A stretch of 64,000 nucleotides of DNA from Gordonia sediminis (GCA_004193205.1 RZUM01000003.1:62001-126000), one strand, 5' to 3'. Positions 32,458 through 42,533 are shown, counted from the stretch's first letter. The notes: a model not told the origin generated them from the sequence alone. A program made the numbers and translations.

Positions 32458-32543
32458 TGTCCGAGGGGGGACTTGAACCCCCACGCCCGTTAATAGGGCA
32501 CTAGCACCTCAAGCTAGCGCGTCTGCCATTCCGCCACTCGGAC
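32458..32543 (-). tRNA. tRNA-Leu, anticodon GAG
   Basis: An 86-nt class II tRNA on the minus strand. The 7-bp acceptor is GTCCGAG/CTCGGAC with discriminator A. The anticodon stem-loop is ctagc-ttgaggt-gctag, giving GAG (reads CUC and CUU). The long variable arm (tgccctattaacgggcg) and the T arm ggttcaagtcc are present. CCA is not encoded. Confidence 0.95.
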
Positions 32544-32610
32544 CTCTTGTGTAGCGGAAGCAACCATAGCCGAGGTTGCCCGCGTATCCCAAATCCCGTA
32601 GGAGTGAGGG

Positions 32611-33957
32611 GTGACTTCTGCGTCAACGGTCGGCAGTGCGGTCGACGAAGTGGTGGATCTCATCAGTCGACTGATCCAGTTCGACACCTCCAACACGGGT
32701 GAACCGGAGACCACGAAGGGCGAGGAGGAGTGCGCCAAATGGGTGGCGCAGCTCCTCGAGGAGGTCGGCTACACGACGCAGTACGTGGAGTCCGGACGGC
32801 CCGGACGCGGCAACGTGTTCGCGCGCCTGCCCGGCCCGCCCGACTCCGACCGTGGGGCGCTGCTCATCCACGGACACCTCGACGTGGTGCCGGCCGAACC
32901 GGCGGACTGGAGTGTGCACCCGTTCTCGGGGTCGGTCTCCGACGGCTACATCTGGGGTCGTGGCGCGGTCGACATGAAGGACATGGTCGGCATGGCGTTG
33001 GCGCTGGCCCGTCAGTTCAAACGCGACGGTACGGTGCCGCCGCGTGAGCTCGTGTTCCTGTTCACCGCCGACGAGGAGGCGGGTGGACAGTGGGGCGCGC
33101 ACTGGCTCGTCGCGAACCGACCCGACCTGTTCGAGGGGATCACCGAGGCCGTGGGTGAGGTCGGCGGCTTCTCGCTGACCGTGGACCGTCCCGACGGCAC
33201 GCAGCGGCGCCTCTACCTCGTCGAGACGGCCGAGAAGGGCCTGTCGTGGATGCGGCTGACGGCAGACGCCACCGCGGGCCATGGCTCATTTCTGCACGCC
33301 GACAACGCGGTGACCGAGGTCGCCGAGGCCGTCGCACGGATCGGGCGGCACACCTTCCCACTGGTGATGACCGAATCGGTCGGTGAGTTCCTCGCCGCGG
33401 TCTCCGACGAGACCGGGCTCGACCTACGTCCCGACGCGCCGGATCTGGACACGACCCTGTTCAAACTCGGCAATCTTGCCCGGATCATCGGTGCGACCCT
33501 GCGTGACACCGCGAACCCGACGATGCTCAAGGCCGGCTACAAGGCCAACGTGATCCCGCAGAAGGCCGAGGCCGTGGTCGACTGCCGGGTGCTGCCGGGA
33601 CGGCAGGCGGCCTTCGAGAAGGAGATCGACGAGCTCATCGGACCCAATGTCCGGCGGGAGTGGATCACCCATCTCGACTCCTACGAGACCTCCTTCGACG
33701 GTCACCTCGTCGACGCGATGAACGCCGCGATCCTGGCGCATGACCCGCAGGGTACGACGGTGCCCTACATGCTCTCGGGCGGCACCGACGCGAAGGCCTT
33801 CGCCAAGCTGGGTATCCGGTGCTTCGGCTTCGCACCCCTGCAGTTGCCGCCGGAGCTCGACTTCGCGGCGTTGTTCCACGGTGTGGACGAGCGGGTGCCG
33901 GTGGACGCGGTCGTGTTTGGTACCAAGGTTTTCGAGCATTTTCTGTTACACAGTTGA
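32611..33957 (+). CDS. M20-family metallopeptidase (Rv2141c-like dipeptidase)
   Basis: A 448-residue M20/M25/M40 zinc peptidase. Metal-site motifs are LLIHGHLDVVP, WGRGAVDMKDMVG, and FTADEEAGGQWGAHW. A dimerisation domain starts near ETAEKGLSWMRLTADATAGHGS, and the last His ligand is in FHGVDERVP. GTG 32611 is used. Together with the next gene it opens the block conserved with M. tuberculosis Rv2141c-Rv2115c. Confidence 0.9.
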   Translation: MTSASTVGSAVDEVVDLISRLIQFDTSNTGEPETTKGEEECAKWVAQLLEEVGYTTQYVESGRPGRGNVFARLPGPPDSDRGALLIHGHLDVVPAEPADWSVHPFSGSVSDGYIWGRGAVDMKDMVGMALALARQFKRDGTVPPRELVFLFTADEEAGGQWGAHWLVANRPDLFEGITEAVGEVGGFSLTVDRPDGTQRRLYLVETAEKGLSWMRLTADATAGHGSFLHADNAVTEVAEAVARIGRHTFPLVMTESVGEFLAAVSDETGLDLRPDAPDLDTTLFKLGNLARIIGATLRDTANPTMLKAGYKANVIPQKAEAVVDCRVLPGRQAAFEKEIDELIGPNVRREWITHLDSYETSFDGHLVDAMNAAILAHDPQGTTVPYMLSGGTDAKAFAKLGIRCFGFAPLQLPPELDFAALFHGVDERVPVDAVVFGTKVFEHFLLHS

Positions 33958-34023
33958 TGAGTGCGTCCGGCAATCCGCCGGACGGCCGGGTCGGGAAATC
34001 CGTGTTGTGAGAAAGGTGATCTG

Positions 34024-34572
34024 ATGTCGTCGTCGTTCAACCCCTACGATGCGTTGCCCACTCTGCCCGGCTTCACCCTGACCTCCGACAGCGTCACCGA
34101 CGGACGGCCGCTCGCCAGCGCGCAGGTGAGCGGTCTGATGGGCGCCGGCGGAGAAGATCTGTCGCCGCAGCTGAGCTGGTCCGGGTTTCCTTCCGGCACC
34201 AAGAGTTTCGCGGTCACCGTCTACGATCCGGATGCCCCGACGTTGTCGGGTTTCTGGCACTGGGCCGTCGCCGACATCCCGGGGTCGGTGACGTCGCTGC
34301 CCGAAGGCGCCGGCGACGACACCGGCAGCGGACTACCCGCAGGGGCGGTCACATTGCTCGGCGACGGGTTGCGGAAGCGTTTTATCGGCGCCGCACCGCC
34401 CCCCGGACACGGACCGCACCGCTACTTCATCGCGGTGCACGCCGTCGACGTCGAGTCGCTGGGGTTGCCCGAGAACGCGACGCCCGCCTACCTCGGCTTC
34501 AATCTGTTCTCGCACGCGATCGCGCGTGCGGTTATCGTCGGCACCTACGAGCAAGCCTCCGAGAACGTCTGA
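34024..34572 (+). CDS. PEBP/YbhB-family protein (Rv2140c-like)
   Basis: A 182-residue phosphatidylethanolamine-binding-protein family member. The family motifs are visible: [42 protein letters not shown] and [13 protein letters not shown]. It is cytoplasmic, as no signal peptide is seen. It follows the peptidase gene by 66 bp in the order known for Rv2141c-Rv2140c. The ligand is unknown. Confidence 0.9.
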   Translation: MSSSFNPYDALPTLPGFTLTSDSVTDGRPLASAQVSGLMGAGGEDLSPQLSWSGFPSGTKSFAVTVYDPDAPTLSGFWHWAVADIPGSVTSLPEGAGDDTGSGLPAGAVTLLGDGLRKRFIGAAPPPGHGPHRYFIAVHAVDVESLGLPENATPAYLGFNLFSHAIARAVIVGTYEQASENV

Positions 34573-34598
34573 ATCCCTGATCCGCATTCTGGTCCGTG

Positions 34599-34741
34599 AG
34601 AGCGTGTTTGGAAACCTGATCCCTGAGGAGCCCGCGAGGAACGAGCGAGCGTCACGAAGGGTCCGAACAGCAGCGGCCCTTCGTGACAACCCTCCGCTGG
34701 CGCTCCGGGTTTCCTCAGGGACCAGTTTTCAAACACGCTCT
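34599..34741. repeat. ~142-bp inverted-repeat element, copy 1
   Basis: The ends agagcgtgttt and aaacacgctct open ~64-bp imperfect arms; the outer 30 bp of the arms are nearly identical. An inner dyad tcacgaaggg / cccttcgtga is nested inside. A second copy is at 47134-47275. It begins 26 bp after the PEBP stop. It carries no ORF, so it is either a MITE-like non-autonomous element or a large REP-type palindrome. Confidence 0.85.
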
Positions 34742-34836
34742 GAGCTGAGTCTGAGGAGTGAGGCGCCGGCCGAGCGTCACGAAGGGCGGCCCTTCGTGAC
34801 GCGTCGCTCGTTCCTCGCGCCGCTCCTCAGGGACCG

Positions 34837-34993
34837 GGGGTTGACGGCGTTCCGAGTCTCTCCCGCTCAGGGACCGGACCGGGGTTGACGGCGTTCCGGG
34901 CCTGTCCAGCTGAGGGGCCGGGGTTGACGGCGTTCCGGGCCTGTCCAGCTGAGGGGCCGGGGTTGACGGCGTTCCGGCCTCTCCAGCTCAGGA
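34837..34993. repeat. 39-bp tandem repeat beside pyrD
   Basis: Four units begin with ggggttgacggcgttccg at 34837, 34881, 34920 and 34959. The last three are spaced exactly 39 bp and two are identical. The array ends 1-2 bp before the pyrD stop codon. A further shortened palindrome with gtcacgaagggc lies at 34776-34802. Confidence 0.9.
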
Positions 34994-34994
34994 A

Positions 34995-36098
34995 TCAGTC
35001 GCGCGCGGCGGACCCCACGGCCTCGGCGATGTTGGCGAAACCGCCCGAGCGGACGCGGTCCGCGATCCCGCGGTTGATGTCGCGCACCCACACCGGACCG
35101 CCGTAGATGAACCCGGTGTAGGTCTGCAGCAGACTCGCGCCGGCGCGGATGCGTTCCCAGGCCTGGTCGACGGTCTCGATCCCGCCGACGCTGACCAGGG
35201 TCACCCGGCCGCCCACCCGGGCGTGCAGCCGCTGCAACACCTGTAGCGACCGCTCCGCCAGCGGTGCCCCGGACAGTCCGCCCGCGCCCATCGCGGTCAC
35301 CTCGTCGGCCGGCGTGCGCAGGCCAGAGCGGGCGATCGTCGTGTTGGTCGCGACGATGCCCGCGAGCCCGAGTTCGACGGCGAGATCGGCGACGGCGTCG
35401 ATGTCGTCGTCGGCGAGGTCGGGCGCGATCTTCACCAGCACCGGGACGTCGACCTCGGCCTGCACGGCCGCCAAGATGGGACGCAGCGAGTCGACGGCCT
35501 GCAGGTCGCGCAGCCCCGGGGTGTTCGGTGAGCTGACGTTGACCACCACGAAGTCGGCGAGCGGTCCGAGCATGCGTGCGCTGAACCGGTAGTCGTCGAC
35601 GGCGTCGTCGACGGGCACGACCTTGGTCTTGCCGATGTTCGCACCGATCGGCATCCGGACGGGTCCCGGTCGACGCCGGGCGAGATGTTCGGCGGCGACG
35701 GTGGCCCCGGGATTGTTGAAGCCCATGCGGTTGATGAGCGCCCGGTCGGTGGGCAAGCGGAACAGGCGGGGAGGCGGGTTGCCGGGTTGCGGTTGACCGG
35801 TGATCGTCCCGATCTCGGCGTAGCCGAAGCCGATCTGGCCCCACGCGTTGACCGCGGAGGCGCTCTTGTCGAACCCGGCGGCGAGACCCAGCGGCGCCGG
35901 GAAGTCGACGCCGAACACCTCCTGCCGCAGGATCGGGTCATCGGTGGCGAGGATCTTCGCCGCGAGGTTCCGCAGACCGGGGGTGTCACCGGCGATTCGG
36001 ATGGCGCCGGCGGCGATCCGGTGGATGCGTTCGGGCGAGAGTAGGAACATCACCCGCAGCACGAGCGGGTAGAGCCATCCGTTGATCCGGCTCAGCAT
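34995..36098 (-). CDS. pyrD: Dihydroorotate dehydrogenase, class 2 (quinone)
   Basis: A 367-residue FMN enzyme of pyrimidine synthesis that oxidises dihydroorotate with membrane quinone. The N-terminal helix [21 protein letters not shown] is the class 2 membrane-association region. Core motifs are [59 protein letters not shown] with the family catalytic Ser, KIAPDL, NTT and [11 protein letters not shown] 36098 lies inside the end of the DUF5703 gene (7-bp overlap), implying coupling. Confidence 0.95.
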   Translation of the reverse strand: MLSRINGWLYPLVLRVMFLLSPERIHRIAAGAIRIAGDTPGLRNLAAKILATDDPILRQEVFGVDFPAPLGLAAGFDKSASAVNAWGQIGFGYAEIGTITGQPQPGNPPPRLFRLPTDRALINRMGFNNPGATVAAEHLARRRPGPVRMPIGANIGKTKVVPVDDAVDDYRFSARMLGPLADFVVVNVSSPNTPGLRDLQAVDSLRPILAAVQAEVDVPVLVKIAPDLADDDIDAVADLAVELGLAGIVATNTTIARSGLRTPADEVTAMGAGGLSGAPLAERSLQVLQRLHARVGGRVTLVSVGGIETVDQAWERIRAGASLLQTYTGFIYGGPVWVRDINRGIADRVRSGGFANIAEAVGSAARD

Positions 36099-36376
36099 GC
36101 CGCGGCTCCGGTGTCCGGGTAGGGAGAGTGGTCGAGGATCTGCTTGCGTGGCGGCTTGCGTCGACGCAACAGCACCTTGCGGGTGCCGTCGGTGTAGAGG
36201 CGGACCCGTTTGAGTTCCCAGCCGCCGAACTCCGCCTCGATGGACAACCGCATCGACGCGCTCACCCGGGTGACGTCGGGTGGCAGATTGAGCAGCAGGC
36301 ACTCGTGGGTTTCCGAGCTGACCTCCCACCCGCGGGGATATCGGGAGCCTCGGCGCGCACTATGCGACATGCTCAC
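36092..36376 (-). CDS. DUF5703-family small protein (Rv2137c-like)
   Basis: A 94-residue basic protein: [66 protein letters not shown]. It is conserved in this position next to lppL and uppP in mycobacteria and is of unknown function. The GTG start overlaps the lppL stop (GTGA) and the end overlaps pyrD. Confidence 0.8.
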   Translation of the reverse strand: MSMSHSARRGSRYPRGWEVSSETHECLLLNLPPDVTRVSASMRLSIEAEFGGWELKRVRLYTDGTRKVLLRRRKPPRKQILDHSPYPDTGAAAC

Positions 36377-37476
36377 CCACCCGCCGGTGGGCCGCCCTCG
36401 GCGGCATCGCCGGGTGCGACCGCCTCGAGACCGCCCCGCGCCGACAGCACGAGGAGCCGGCCCGTCGCATCGTCGACGGCGATGTTGTCCGGTTGCGCGA
36501 CCGTCGGGAACCGATACTTCTCCACGGGTTCGCCCCCGGACAGGTCATAGGCCACCACCTCGTTGTTCGCGGTTGTCGACACCCATGCCAGATTGCGGGT
36601 GTCGTCGTAGTCTACGGCGAACGGGCCGTTTCCCACCGGATAGCGGAACCGCATGACCAGCGGGGATCCGAAGAATCCGATGAACTCGTCGTCGCGGGTG
36701 TTGGCCACGAGGATGCGGCCGTAACGGTCGACGACGGAGTTCGTCGCGCCGTTGCCGGCCCGCAGCGACAGACCCAGGTCGCCCTCGGACACATTGAGCT
36801 GCGTCACCGACGACTGCGCGCGGTCGAGGACGACGACCTGTTCGCCGGGCAGATCGGCCCCCGGTGGCGACACCGTGATGTCGTCGACCCGGACGAAACC
36901 GCCGATGTCGCGGACCGGCTCGAGGGCGGAGTCGAACACCAGCACGTGTCCGTTGCCCGTCCCGACGAGGACCTCCCCGGAGTCGGTGTAGGCCAGCGCG
37001 GTCGGGTCGTCGACGGAGACCTGACTGCTCGTCACGGCGCCGTCGCGGGCGATCCGGACGATGACATTCGGGCCCACACCGAGGAAGGTGCCGCCGCCGG
37101 TCCCGATGATCCGCGTGAGCGGGGGAGTCGTGATGAGCCTGGGCGCCGCGGCCAGAGCCGACGACTCATAGCCGCGGACCGTGGTGCCGGCCGCGTCGAG
37201 CACGACGACGACGCCGTCGTCGACGGCGAGGTCGCGACCATCCGCAGGGGTCGGCACGACCGTCCCGACCGGACTGACCGCCGAACCCGGCGGTGCCGGG
37301 GCCGCGGTGGCAGGTGTCACAGTCGGCACATCCGGGTTCGACGAGTCCGACGACCCGCATCCCGATGCCAGCGCCGCGACGGTGACGACCGCGAGCCCGA
37401 CCGCGACGATCCGGTGCCCACGTACCGCACTGAACAGGGACAGACGGCGCGGACTCGGCACATGCATGCCCACCAT
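36373..37476 (-). CDS. lppL: LppL-like lipoprotein, beta-propeller-type
   Basis: A 367-residue exported lipoprotein. A basic N-terminus and hydrophobic segment (HRIVAVGLAVVTVAALASGC) end in a lipobox with Cys40. A Pro/Ala-rich linker leads to repeats like those of NHL or YVTN propellers (VDDGVVVVLDAAGTTVRGY, NGHVLVFDSALEPV, YGRILVANTRDDEFIGFF, TRNLAWVSTTANNEVVAYDLSGGEP). It is the orthologue in position of Rv2138. Probably anchored at the outer face of the membrane; the role is unknown. Starts at 37476 and 37467 are both possible. Confidence 0.85.
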   Translation of the reverse strand: MVGMHVPSPRRLSLFSAVRGHRIVAVGLAVVTVAALASGCGSSDSSNPDVPTVTPATAAPAPPGSAVSPVGTVVPTPADGRDLAVDDGVVVVLDAAGTTVRGYESSALAAAPRLITTPPLTRIIGTGGGTFLGVGPNVIVRIARDGAVTSSQVSVDDPTALAYTDSGEVLVGTGNGHVLVFDSALEPVRDIGGFVRVDDITVSPPGADLPGEQVVVLDRAQSSVTQLNVSEGDLGLSLRAGNGATNSVVDRYGRILVANTRDDEFIGFFGSPLVMRFRYPVGNGPFAVDYDDTRNLAWVSTTANNEVVAYDLSGGEPVEKYRFPTVAQPDNIAVDDATGRLLVLSARGGLEAVAPGDAAEGGPPAGG

Positions 37477-37591
37477 CTTGCGGCACGAGACACCCGGCCG
37501 GACCGGTCGGGGTCGCGCACGGTGACGCCATGCACACCGATGCTTGGAGGACGCTGAGTCGGGCGATCCGATACCGCCCGCCGACGACCCG

Positions 37592-37597
37592 TAGCAT
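37592..37597 (+). promoter_or_regulatory. -10-like box of uppP
   Basis: TAGCAT, 8 nt before the GTG start at 37606; leaderless transcript suggested. Confidence 0.4.
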
Positions 37598-37605
37598 CAT
37601 CGGCC

Positions 37606-38448
37606 GTGACAGACACCATGACCTGGATCCAGGCGATCACGCTCGGCGCGATCCAGGGAATCACCGAGTTCCTGCCGATCTCGTCGTCGGGCCACCTGCG
37701 GATCGCGTCGGAGATCATGTTCGGCGAGGACGCGGGTGCCTCGTTCACCGCCGTGACCCAGCTGGGCACCGAAACGGCGGTGCTGGTCTTCTTCGCGCGT
37801 GACATCGTGCGGATCGTGGCGGCCTGGTTCCGCGGGCTGACGAATCGCGACCAGCGGGGCCTGGACTACCGCATCGGGTGGTACGTGATCTTCGCGACCA
37901 TCCCGATCGGCGTGCTCGGGTTCTTGTTCAAGGATCAGATCCGCACGTCCGGCCGCAATCTGTGGCTGGTGTCGTCGGTGCTGATCCTGTTCGCCGGGGT
38001 GATCTGGCTGGCCGAACACTATGGGCGCAAGGAACGCTCGATGGAGCAGCTCACGCTGCGTGACGGGTTGGTGATGGGTCTGGCCCAGTGCCTCGCGCTC
38101 ATCCCCGGCGTGTCCCGGTCCGGAGCCACCGCCAGCGCCGGTCTGTTCCTGGGGCTGCGCCGCGAGGCGGCGTTCCGGTTCTCGTTCCTGCTCGCGATCC
38201 CCGCGGTGACCGCATCCGGGCTGTTCAGCCTGCCCGACGCGTTCCACCCGAGCGGCGACGGGATGGAGGCGACCGGCGCGCAATTGGCCGCGGCGACGCT
38301 GGTGGCCTTCGTCATCGGCTACGCGTCGATCGCGTGGCTGCTGCGATTCGTCAGCGTGCACTCGATGAACTGGTTCGGTGCCTACCGCGTCGTGCTCGGC
38401 CTGACCGTCATGGGGTTGCTCGCCGGCGGTGTCATCAGCGCCACCTGA
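37606..38448 (+). CDS. uppP: Undecaprenyl-diphosphatase
   Basis: A 280-residue polytopic membrane phosphatase that recycles the lipid carrier for peptidoglycan and arabinogalactan synthesis (BacA type, bacitracin resistance). The two catalytic motifs are [14 protein letters not shown] near residue 18 and GVSRSGAT near 167. About eight helices are visible. The position equals Rv2136c. Confidence 0.95.
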   Translation: MTDTMTWIQAITLGAIQGITEFLPISSSGHLRIASEIMFGEDAGASFTAVTQLGTETAVLVFFARDIVRIVAAWFRGLTNRDQRGLDYRIGWYVIFATIPIGVLGFLFKDQIRTSGRNLWLVSSVLILFAGVIWLAEHYGRKERSMEQLTLRDGLVMGLAQCLALIPGVSRSGATASAGLFLGLRREAAFRFSFLLAIPAVTASGLFSLPDAFHPSGDGMEATGAQLAAATLVAFVIGYASIAWLLRFVSVHSMNWFGAYRVVLGLTVMGLLAGGVISAT

Positions 38449-38462
38449 CCTATGGTTGACAC

Positions 38463-39233
38463 ATGACCGTGATTCTGGTGCGCCATGGACGCTCCACGGC
38501 CAACACATCCGGGGTGCTCGCGGGGCGGACCCCGGGGATCTCCCTGGATGAGAAGGGTCGCGAACAGGCTGCCGCTCTGGTGGAGCGGCTCGGTGGCTGC
38601 CTGGGCGAGATCGTGGCGGTGGCCCGCTCACCGCTGGAGCGGTGTGCGCAGACCGTTGCTCCGTTGTTGGCCACGCTCGGCGGTGACCCGGACCGCGTCG
38701 TCCCCGAGGTCGTCGTCGACGATCTTGCCGAGGTCGACTACGGCAGCTGGACGAACCGGCCGCTCAAGGAACTGCTCGCCGAACCGTTGTGGAAGGTGGT
38801 GCAGCAGCAGCCCTCGGCCGCGGTGTTCCCGGACGGGGAGGGTCTCGCGGCCGTGCAGGCGCGGGCCGTCGCCGCGGTCCGTGACCTCGACCGGCGACAC
38901 GGGGGCGACGACGGCAGCGGGGTGTGGGTCGCCTGTTCGCACGGCGACGTCATCAAGGCCGTCATCGCCGATGCGATGGGCATGCATCTCGACGCGTTCC
39001 AGCGCATCGTCGTCGAACCGGCGTCGATCAGCGTGATCCGCTACGGTCCTGCCCGCCCGTACGTGCACACCGTCAACAACACCGCCGTGCTCTCCGTACC
39101 CCCGCGTCGACGCGAGAAGCCTGCCGAGACCCAGACGGATGCGGCCGATGATGCGGTCGTGGGCGGCGCAACCGGGGTCGACGGACAGGATCGCGGCATC
39201 AGGGCTGCGGCGACCCCCCTCGCACGCGGATAA
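38463..39233 (+). CDS. Histidine phosphatase-family protein (Rv2135c-like)
   Basis: A 256-residue phosphoglycerate-mutase-like phosphatase: LVRHGRSTAN with the phospho-accepting His8, ARSPLERCAQT, EVDYGSW and the second His in CSHGDVIKA. The last 50 residues are a disordered Asp/Thr/Arg-rich tail. The ATG lies 6 nt after a TATGGT box (38451-38456). It sits in the order known for Rv2136c-Rv2133c, all unidirectional. Confidence 0.9.
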   Translation: MTVILVRHGRSTANTSGVLAGRTPGISLDEKGREQAAALVERLGGCLGEIVAVARSPLERCAQTVAPLLATLGGDPDRVVPEVVVDDLAEVDYGSWTNRPLKELLAEPLWKVVQQQPSAAVFPDGEGLAAVQARAVAAVRDLDRRHGGDDGSGVWVACSHGDVIKAVIADAMGMHLDAFQRIVVEPASISVIRYGPARPYVHTVNNTAVLSVPPRRREKPAETQTDAADDAVVGGATGVDGQDRGIRAAATPLARG

Positions 39234-39258
39234 TGAACGACACAGTGAAGGAGGTGTG

Positions 39259-39942
39259 ATGTCTCGCGCGATACACGTGTTCCGAAGTCCGGACCGGTTC
39301 GTCGCCGGTACCGTCGGTCAGCCGGGGGACCGGACCTTCTACCTGCAGGCCGTCCACGAGACTCGAATCGTCAGTGTGCTGCTGGAAAAGCAGCAGGTGG
39401 CGATCCTCGCCGACCGGATCGGCGCGTTGCTCGAAGAGATCCACCGGCGGTTCGGCACCCCGATCCCGCCGGCGAACGACCGCGTCGGCGACCTCAGCCC
39501 GCTGGTGATGCCGGTCGACGCGGAGTTCCGGGTCGGGACGATGGGATTGGGCTGGGATGCCGAATCCGAGGCGGTCGTGGTGGAACTGCTCGCGATCACC
39601 GAGGGGGAGTTCGACGAGAGCGTGGTCCTCGACGACACCGACGAGGGGCCCGATGCGGTCCGGGTGTTTCTCAGCACCGCAGCGGCACGTGAGTTCGCGG
39701 CCCGGTCGTCGCGGGTGCTGTCGGCGGGACGCAAGCCATGTCCGCTCTGCCACGAACCGCTCGATCCCCAGGGACATCTGTGTGTGCGGACGAACGGGTA
39801 CAAACGTGACGCCGAACTGAGCAAGTCCCTGGACTTCGTCGATCCCGACGTGTTCCGGAACCTGAGCATGCAGGACGAGACCGGCTATCTGGAGACCGAC
39901 CCGACAGAATCCGACGACGACGATCCGCCGCAGCAGGACTGA
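39259..39942 (+). CDS. DUF3090-family protein (Rv2134c-like)
   Basis: A 227-residue cytoplasmic protein of the DUF3090 (YjbR-unrelated) family: SRAIHVFRSPDRFVAGTVGQPGDRTFYLQAVHE at the start and a Cys-rich CPLCHEPLDPQGHLCVRTNGY segment near residue 165 that may bind zinc. An acidic tail of Asp/Glu follows. ATG 39259 has a strong GAAGGAGGTG site. It is adjacent (1 bp) to the SCO1664-family gene, a pairing conserved in actinobacteria; the function is unknown. Confidence 0.85.
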   Translation: MSRAIHVFRSPDRFVAGTVGQPGDRTFYLQAVHETRIVSVLLEKQQVAILADRIGALLEEIHRRFGTPIPPANDRVGDLSPLVMPVDAEFRVGTMGLGWDAESEAVVVELLAITEGEFDESVVLDDTDEGPDAVRVFLSTAAAREFAARSSRVLSAGRKPCPLCHEPLDPQGHLCVRTNGYKRDAELSKSLDFVDPDVFRNLSMQDETGYLETDPTESDDDDPPQQD

Positions 39943-39943
39943 T

Positions 39944-40825
39944 GTGACCGTCTCAGACCCGTCCGCTCCCGAACCCGACGCGTCGTCGGTCGACGAGACC
40001 GACGCGCTCCGGCACGGTGACCTGGTCATCGTCGGACGCATTCCCGCGGCCAGCAACACAACCCTGGTGTGCGATGCGGTGCTGGGTGCCATCGAGGTCC
40101 GGTGTGTCTACAAACCGGTGCGCGGCGAGGTGCCGCTGTGGGATTTCCCCGACGGCACGCTGGCCGGGCGCGAGGTCGCGTCCTTCCTGATCTCCGAAGC
40201 GCTCGGATGGTCGGTGATCCCGACGACGATCTTCCGCGACGGTCCGCTCGGACCCGGCATGGTGCAGCGCTGGGTGGTCACCGCGGAGAACGACGAATCC
40301 CCGGCGCGGATCGGGTCGTCGGCCGAGCTGCCGGTGCACCGTATCGACCTGGTCGACCTGTGCCCGGTGGGCACGATCCCCACCGGGTACAAGGCGATCC
40401 TGCGTGCGCTGGATCCGACAGGTGAAGCGGTCGTCCTCGTCCACGCCGACGATCCGCGGCTGCAGCGGATGGCCGTGCTCGACGTGGTTCTCAACAATGC
40501 CGACCGCAAGGGCGGCCATGTCCTCGAGGGGCTGGACGGCGGGGTGTACGGCGTGGACCACGGCATCTGCCTGCACCACAGCGACAAACTCCGCACGGTC
40601 CTGTGGGGGTGGGCGGGCGAAGCGATTCCCGGTCATCTGCTGGCCGATCTGGCCGACCTCGCCGAGCATCTCGCCACCGCCGAGCACCCTCTGTCGGTGC
40701 AGCTCGGCGAGCACATCACCGACGCGGAGATCGGCGCGCTGGCCGACCGGGCCGCCGCCCTGGTGGTCAGCGAAACGATGCCGCTCCCACCGGGTCACCG
40801 CCCGATTCCCTGGCCACCGTTCTGA
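39944..40825 (+). CDS. SCO1664-family protein (kinase-like fold suspected)
   Basis: A 293-residue protein with YKPVRGEVPLWDFPDGTLAGREVASFLISEALGW, VLDVVLNNADRKGGHVL and GVYGVDHGICLHHSDKLRTVLWGW. The lysine, the N-N-D-R-K-x-x-H loop and the DHG triplet resemble PI3/4-kinase or HipA-like catalytic features. This matches the SCO1664 family (Rv2133c). GTG 39944 starts one base after the DUF3090 stop. Substrate not known. Confidence 0.8.
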   Translation: MTVSDPSAPEPDASSVDETDALRHGDLVIVGRIPAASNTTLVCDAVLGAIEVRCVYKPVRGEVPLWDFPDGTLAGREVASFLISEALGWSVIPTTIFRDGPLGPGMVQRWVVTAENDESPARIGSSAELPVHRIDLVDLCPVGTIPTGYKAILRALDPTGEAVVLVHADDPRLQRMAVLDVVLNNADRKGGHVLEGLDGGVYGVDHGICLHHSDKLRTVLWGWAGEAIPGHLLADLADLAEHLATAEHPLSVQLGEHITDAEIGALADRAAALVVSETMPLPPGHRPIPWPPF

Positions 40826-40888
40826 CCGGACGCGAGGTTCTTCGGCGACGAGGACCGGACCTGTCGAGGATCACACATGGGCGACCCA

Positions 40889-40894
40889 TACAGT
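40889..40894 (+). promoter_or_regulatory. -10-like box of mshC
   Basis: TACAGT, 6 nt before the ATG at 40901; no ribosome site between. Confidence 0.45.
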
Positions 40895-40900
40895 GGAACC

Positions 40901-42142
40901 ATGCAGTCGTGGCCTGATCCCGCCCTCCCAGACGTCCCGGGCACCGGGCCGGCACTCCGTCTCTTCGACACCTCCGACGCCGCCGTCCGTCCGGTCAGCC
41001 CGAGCTCGACGGCGACCATGTACGTCTGCGGCATCACCCCGTACGACGCCACCCATCTCGGTCACGCCGCCACCTACGTGACCTTCGACGTCGTCAATCG
41101 CGTGCTCCGCGACCTCGGCCACGACGTGCACTACGTTCAGAACATCACCGATGTCGACGACCCGCTGTTCGAGCGCGCCGAGCGGGATGGCGTGGACTGG
41201 CGCGAACTGGGTGCGCAGCAGATCCAACTGTTCCGCGACGACATGACCGCGCTGCGGGTCCTGCCGCCGCGCGACTACATCGGCGCGATCGAATCGGTCA
41301 ACGAGGTGGTCGAGGTCGTCGGCAAGCTACTCGCCTCCGGCGCCGCCTACGTCGTCGACGATCCCGAGTTCCCCGATGTCTACTTCCGGGCCGACGCGAC
41401 CGAGCAGTTCGGCTACGAGTCGGGCTATGACCGGGCCACCATGGACCGGTTCTTCGCCGAGCGCGGCGGTGACCCGGACCGGCCCGGCAAGCGTGACCCG
41501 CTCGACGCGCTCCTGTGGCGGGCGGCCCGGCCCGGCGAACCTTCCTGGGAGTCACCGCAGGGCCCAGGACGCCCCGGCTGGCACATCGAATGCTCGGCCA
41601 TCGCGCTCAATCGGCTCGGAATCGAGTTCGACATCCAGGGCGGCGGCAACGACCTGATCTTCCCGCACCACGAGTTCTCCGCGGCACATGGCGAGGCGCT
41701 CACCGATTCACGCCGGTTCGCCCGGCACTACGTGCACACCGGCATGGTCGGCCTCGACGGCGAGAAGATGTCGAAGAGCCGCGGCAACCTGGTGTTCGTC
41801 TCGGTGCTGCGTCGCGAGGGCGTCCCGCCGGCGGCAATCCGGCTCGCTCTGCTGGCCGAGCACTACCGCGCCGACCGGATGTGGACAGATGCGGTGCTCG
41901 ACACCGGCCGCGATCGGCTGCAGCGGTGGCGGGCCGCGACGACGGCCGTCGCCGGTCCCGATGCCGGGCCGGTCATCGCGCGCCTGCGCCAGCATCTCGC
42001 CGACGACCTCGACACCCCCAAGGCGCTTGCGGCGGTGGACGGCTGGTGCCGCGACGTGGAGATGGGAATCGGCGGCTCGGCCGATGCGCCCCGCGAGATC
42101 GAACGCGCGGTCGACGCACTGCTTGGCGTCGAACTGTCCTGA
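40901..42142 (+). CDS. mshC: L-cysteine:1D-myo-inositol 2-amino-2-deoxy-alpha-D-glucopyranoside ligase
   Basis: Adds cysteine to GlcN-Ins in mycothiol synthesis with ATP. The 413-residue product equals the usual MshC length. The start [24 protein letters not shown] matches MshC. Motifs are [18 protein letters not shown] (HIGH-like with zinc Cys), WHIECSA, HHEFS and EKMSKSRGN. An upstream ATG at 40877 is possible but the 40901 start agrees with the family and with a TACAGT box 6 nt before it. The order SCO1664-family gene, mshC, PAC2 gene, metH follows mycobacteria. Confidence 0.95.
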   Translation: MQSWPDPALPDVPGTGPALRLFDTSDAAVRPVSPSSTATMYVCGITPYDATHLGHAATYVTFDVVNRVLRDLGHDVHYVQNITDVDDPLFERAERDGVDWRELGAQQIQLFRDDMTALRVLPPRDYIGAIESVNEVVEVVGKLLASGAAYVVDDPEFPDVYFRADATEQFGYESGYDRATMDRFFAERGGDPDRPGKRDPLDALLWRAARPGEPSWESPQGPGRPGWHIECSAIALNRLGIEFDIQGGGNDLIFPHHEFSAAHGEALTDSRRFARHYVHTGMVGLDGEKMSKSRGNLVFVSVLRREGVPPAAIRLALLAEHYRADRMWTDAVLDTGRDRLQRWRAATTAVAGPDAGPVIARLRQHLADDLDTPKALAAVDGWCRDVEMGIGGSADAPREIERAVDALLGVELS

Positions 42143-42201
42143 CGCGCTGCCCCGACGCGACCGTGGGCGGTGGCCGCCGCGACCGTGTCGGGCGCGCTCG
42201 A

Positions 42202-42207
42202 TACAGT
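42202..42207 (+). promoter_or_regulatory. -10-like box of the gene after mshC
   Basis: TACAGT again, 7 nt before GTG 42215; decides the start chosen for that gene. Confidence 0.4.
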
Positions 42208-42214
42208 GCTTGAC

Positions 42215-42523
42215 GTGGCACACGCGCAGAAGATCGATCCCGACACCACCGCCGGGGTGTGGACGGTGGTGACCCGGACATCGACCTATCTGTTGGACTT
42301 CGACGAGATGACCCTGCTGCGAGCGCCGGGCGTCGGCGGAACCGACAGCGAGGATTGGGCGGTCAGCCGGCTGCGCCGCGACTCCGAGGACATCCCGCTG
42401 CTGGGCGTGAAGTCGTGCCGGGTGGGCGAGTCGGCCCAGTTCTGGGTGCGCGCCGCCGACGATCCGGATGTCCGGACCTGGCGGATCACCACCCCGGTCG
42501 TGTCCATCGAGCGGATCGGCTGA
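42215..42523 (+). CDS. Conserved-looking small protein of unknown function
   Basis: A 102-residue protein: AHAQKIDPDTTAGVWTVVTRTSTYLLDFDEMTLLRAPGV, followed by DWAVSRLRRDSEDIPLLGVKSCRVGESAQFWVRAADDPDVRTWRITTPVVSIERI. The content is mostly beta strand, with no known motif. In-frame GTGs at 42170, 42188 and 42206 are alternatives. I prefer 42215 because of the TACAGT box. It is convergent with the PAC2 gene (10 bp between stops). Confidence 0.65.
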   Translation: MAHAQKIDPDTTAGVWTVVTRTSTYLLDFDEMTLLRAPGVGGTDSEDWAVSRLRRDSEDIPLLGVKSCRVGESAQFWVRAADDPDVRTWRITTPVVSIERIG

Positions 42524-42533
42524 GCAGACCCGC

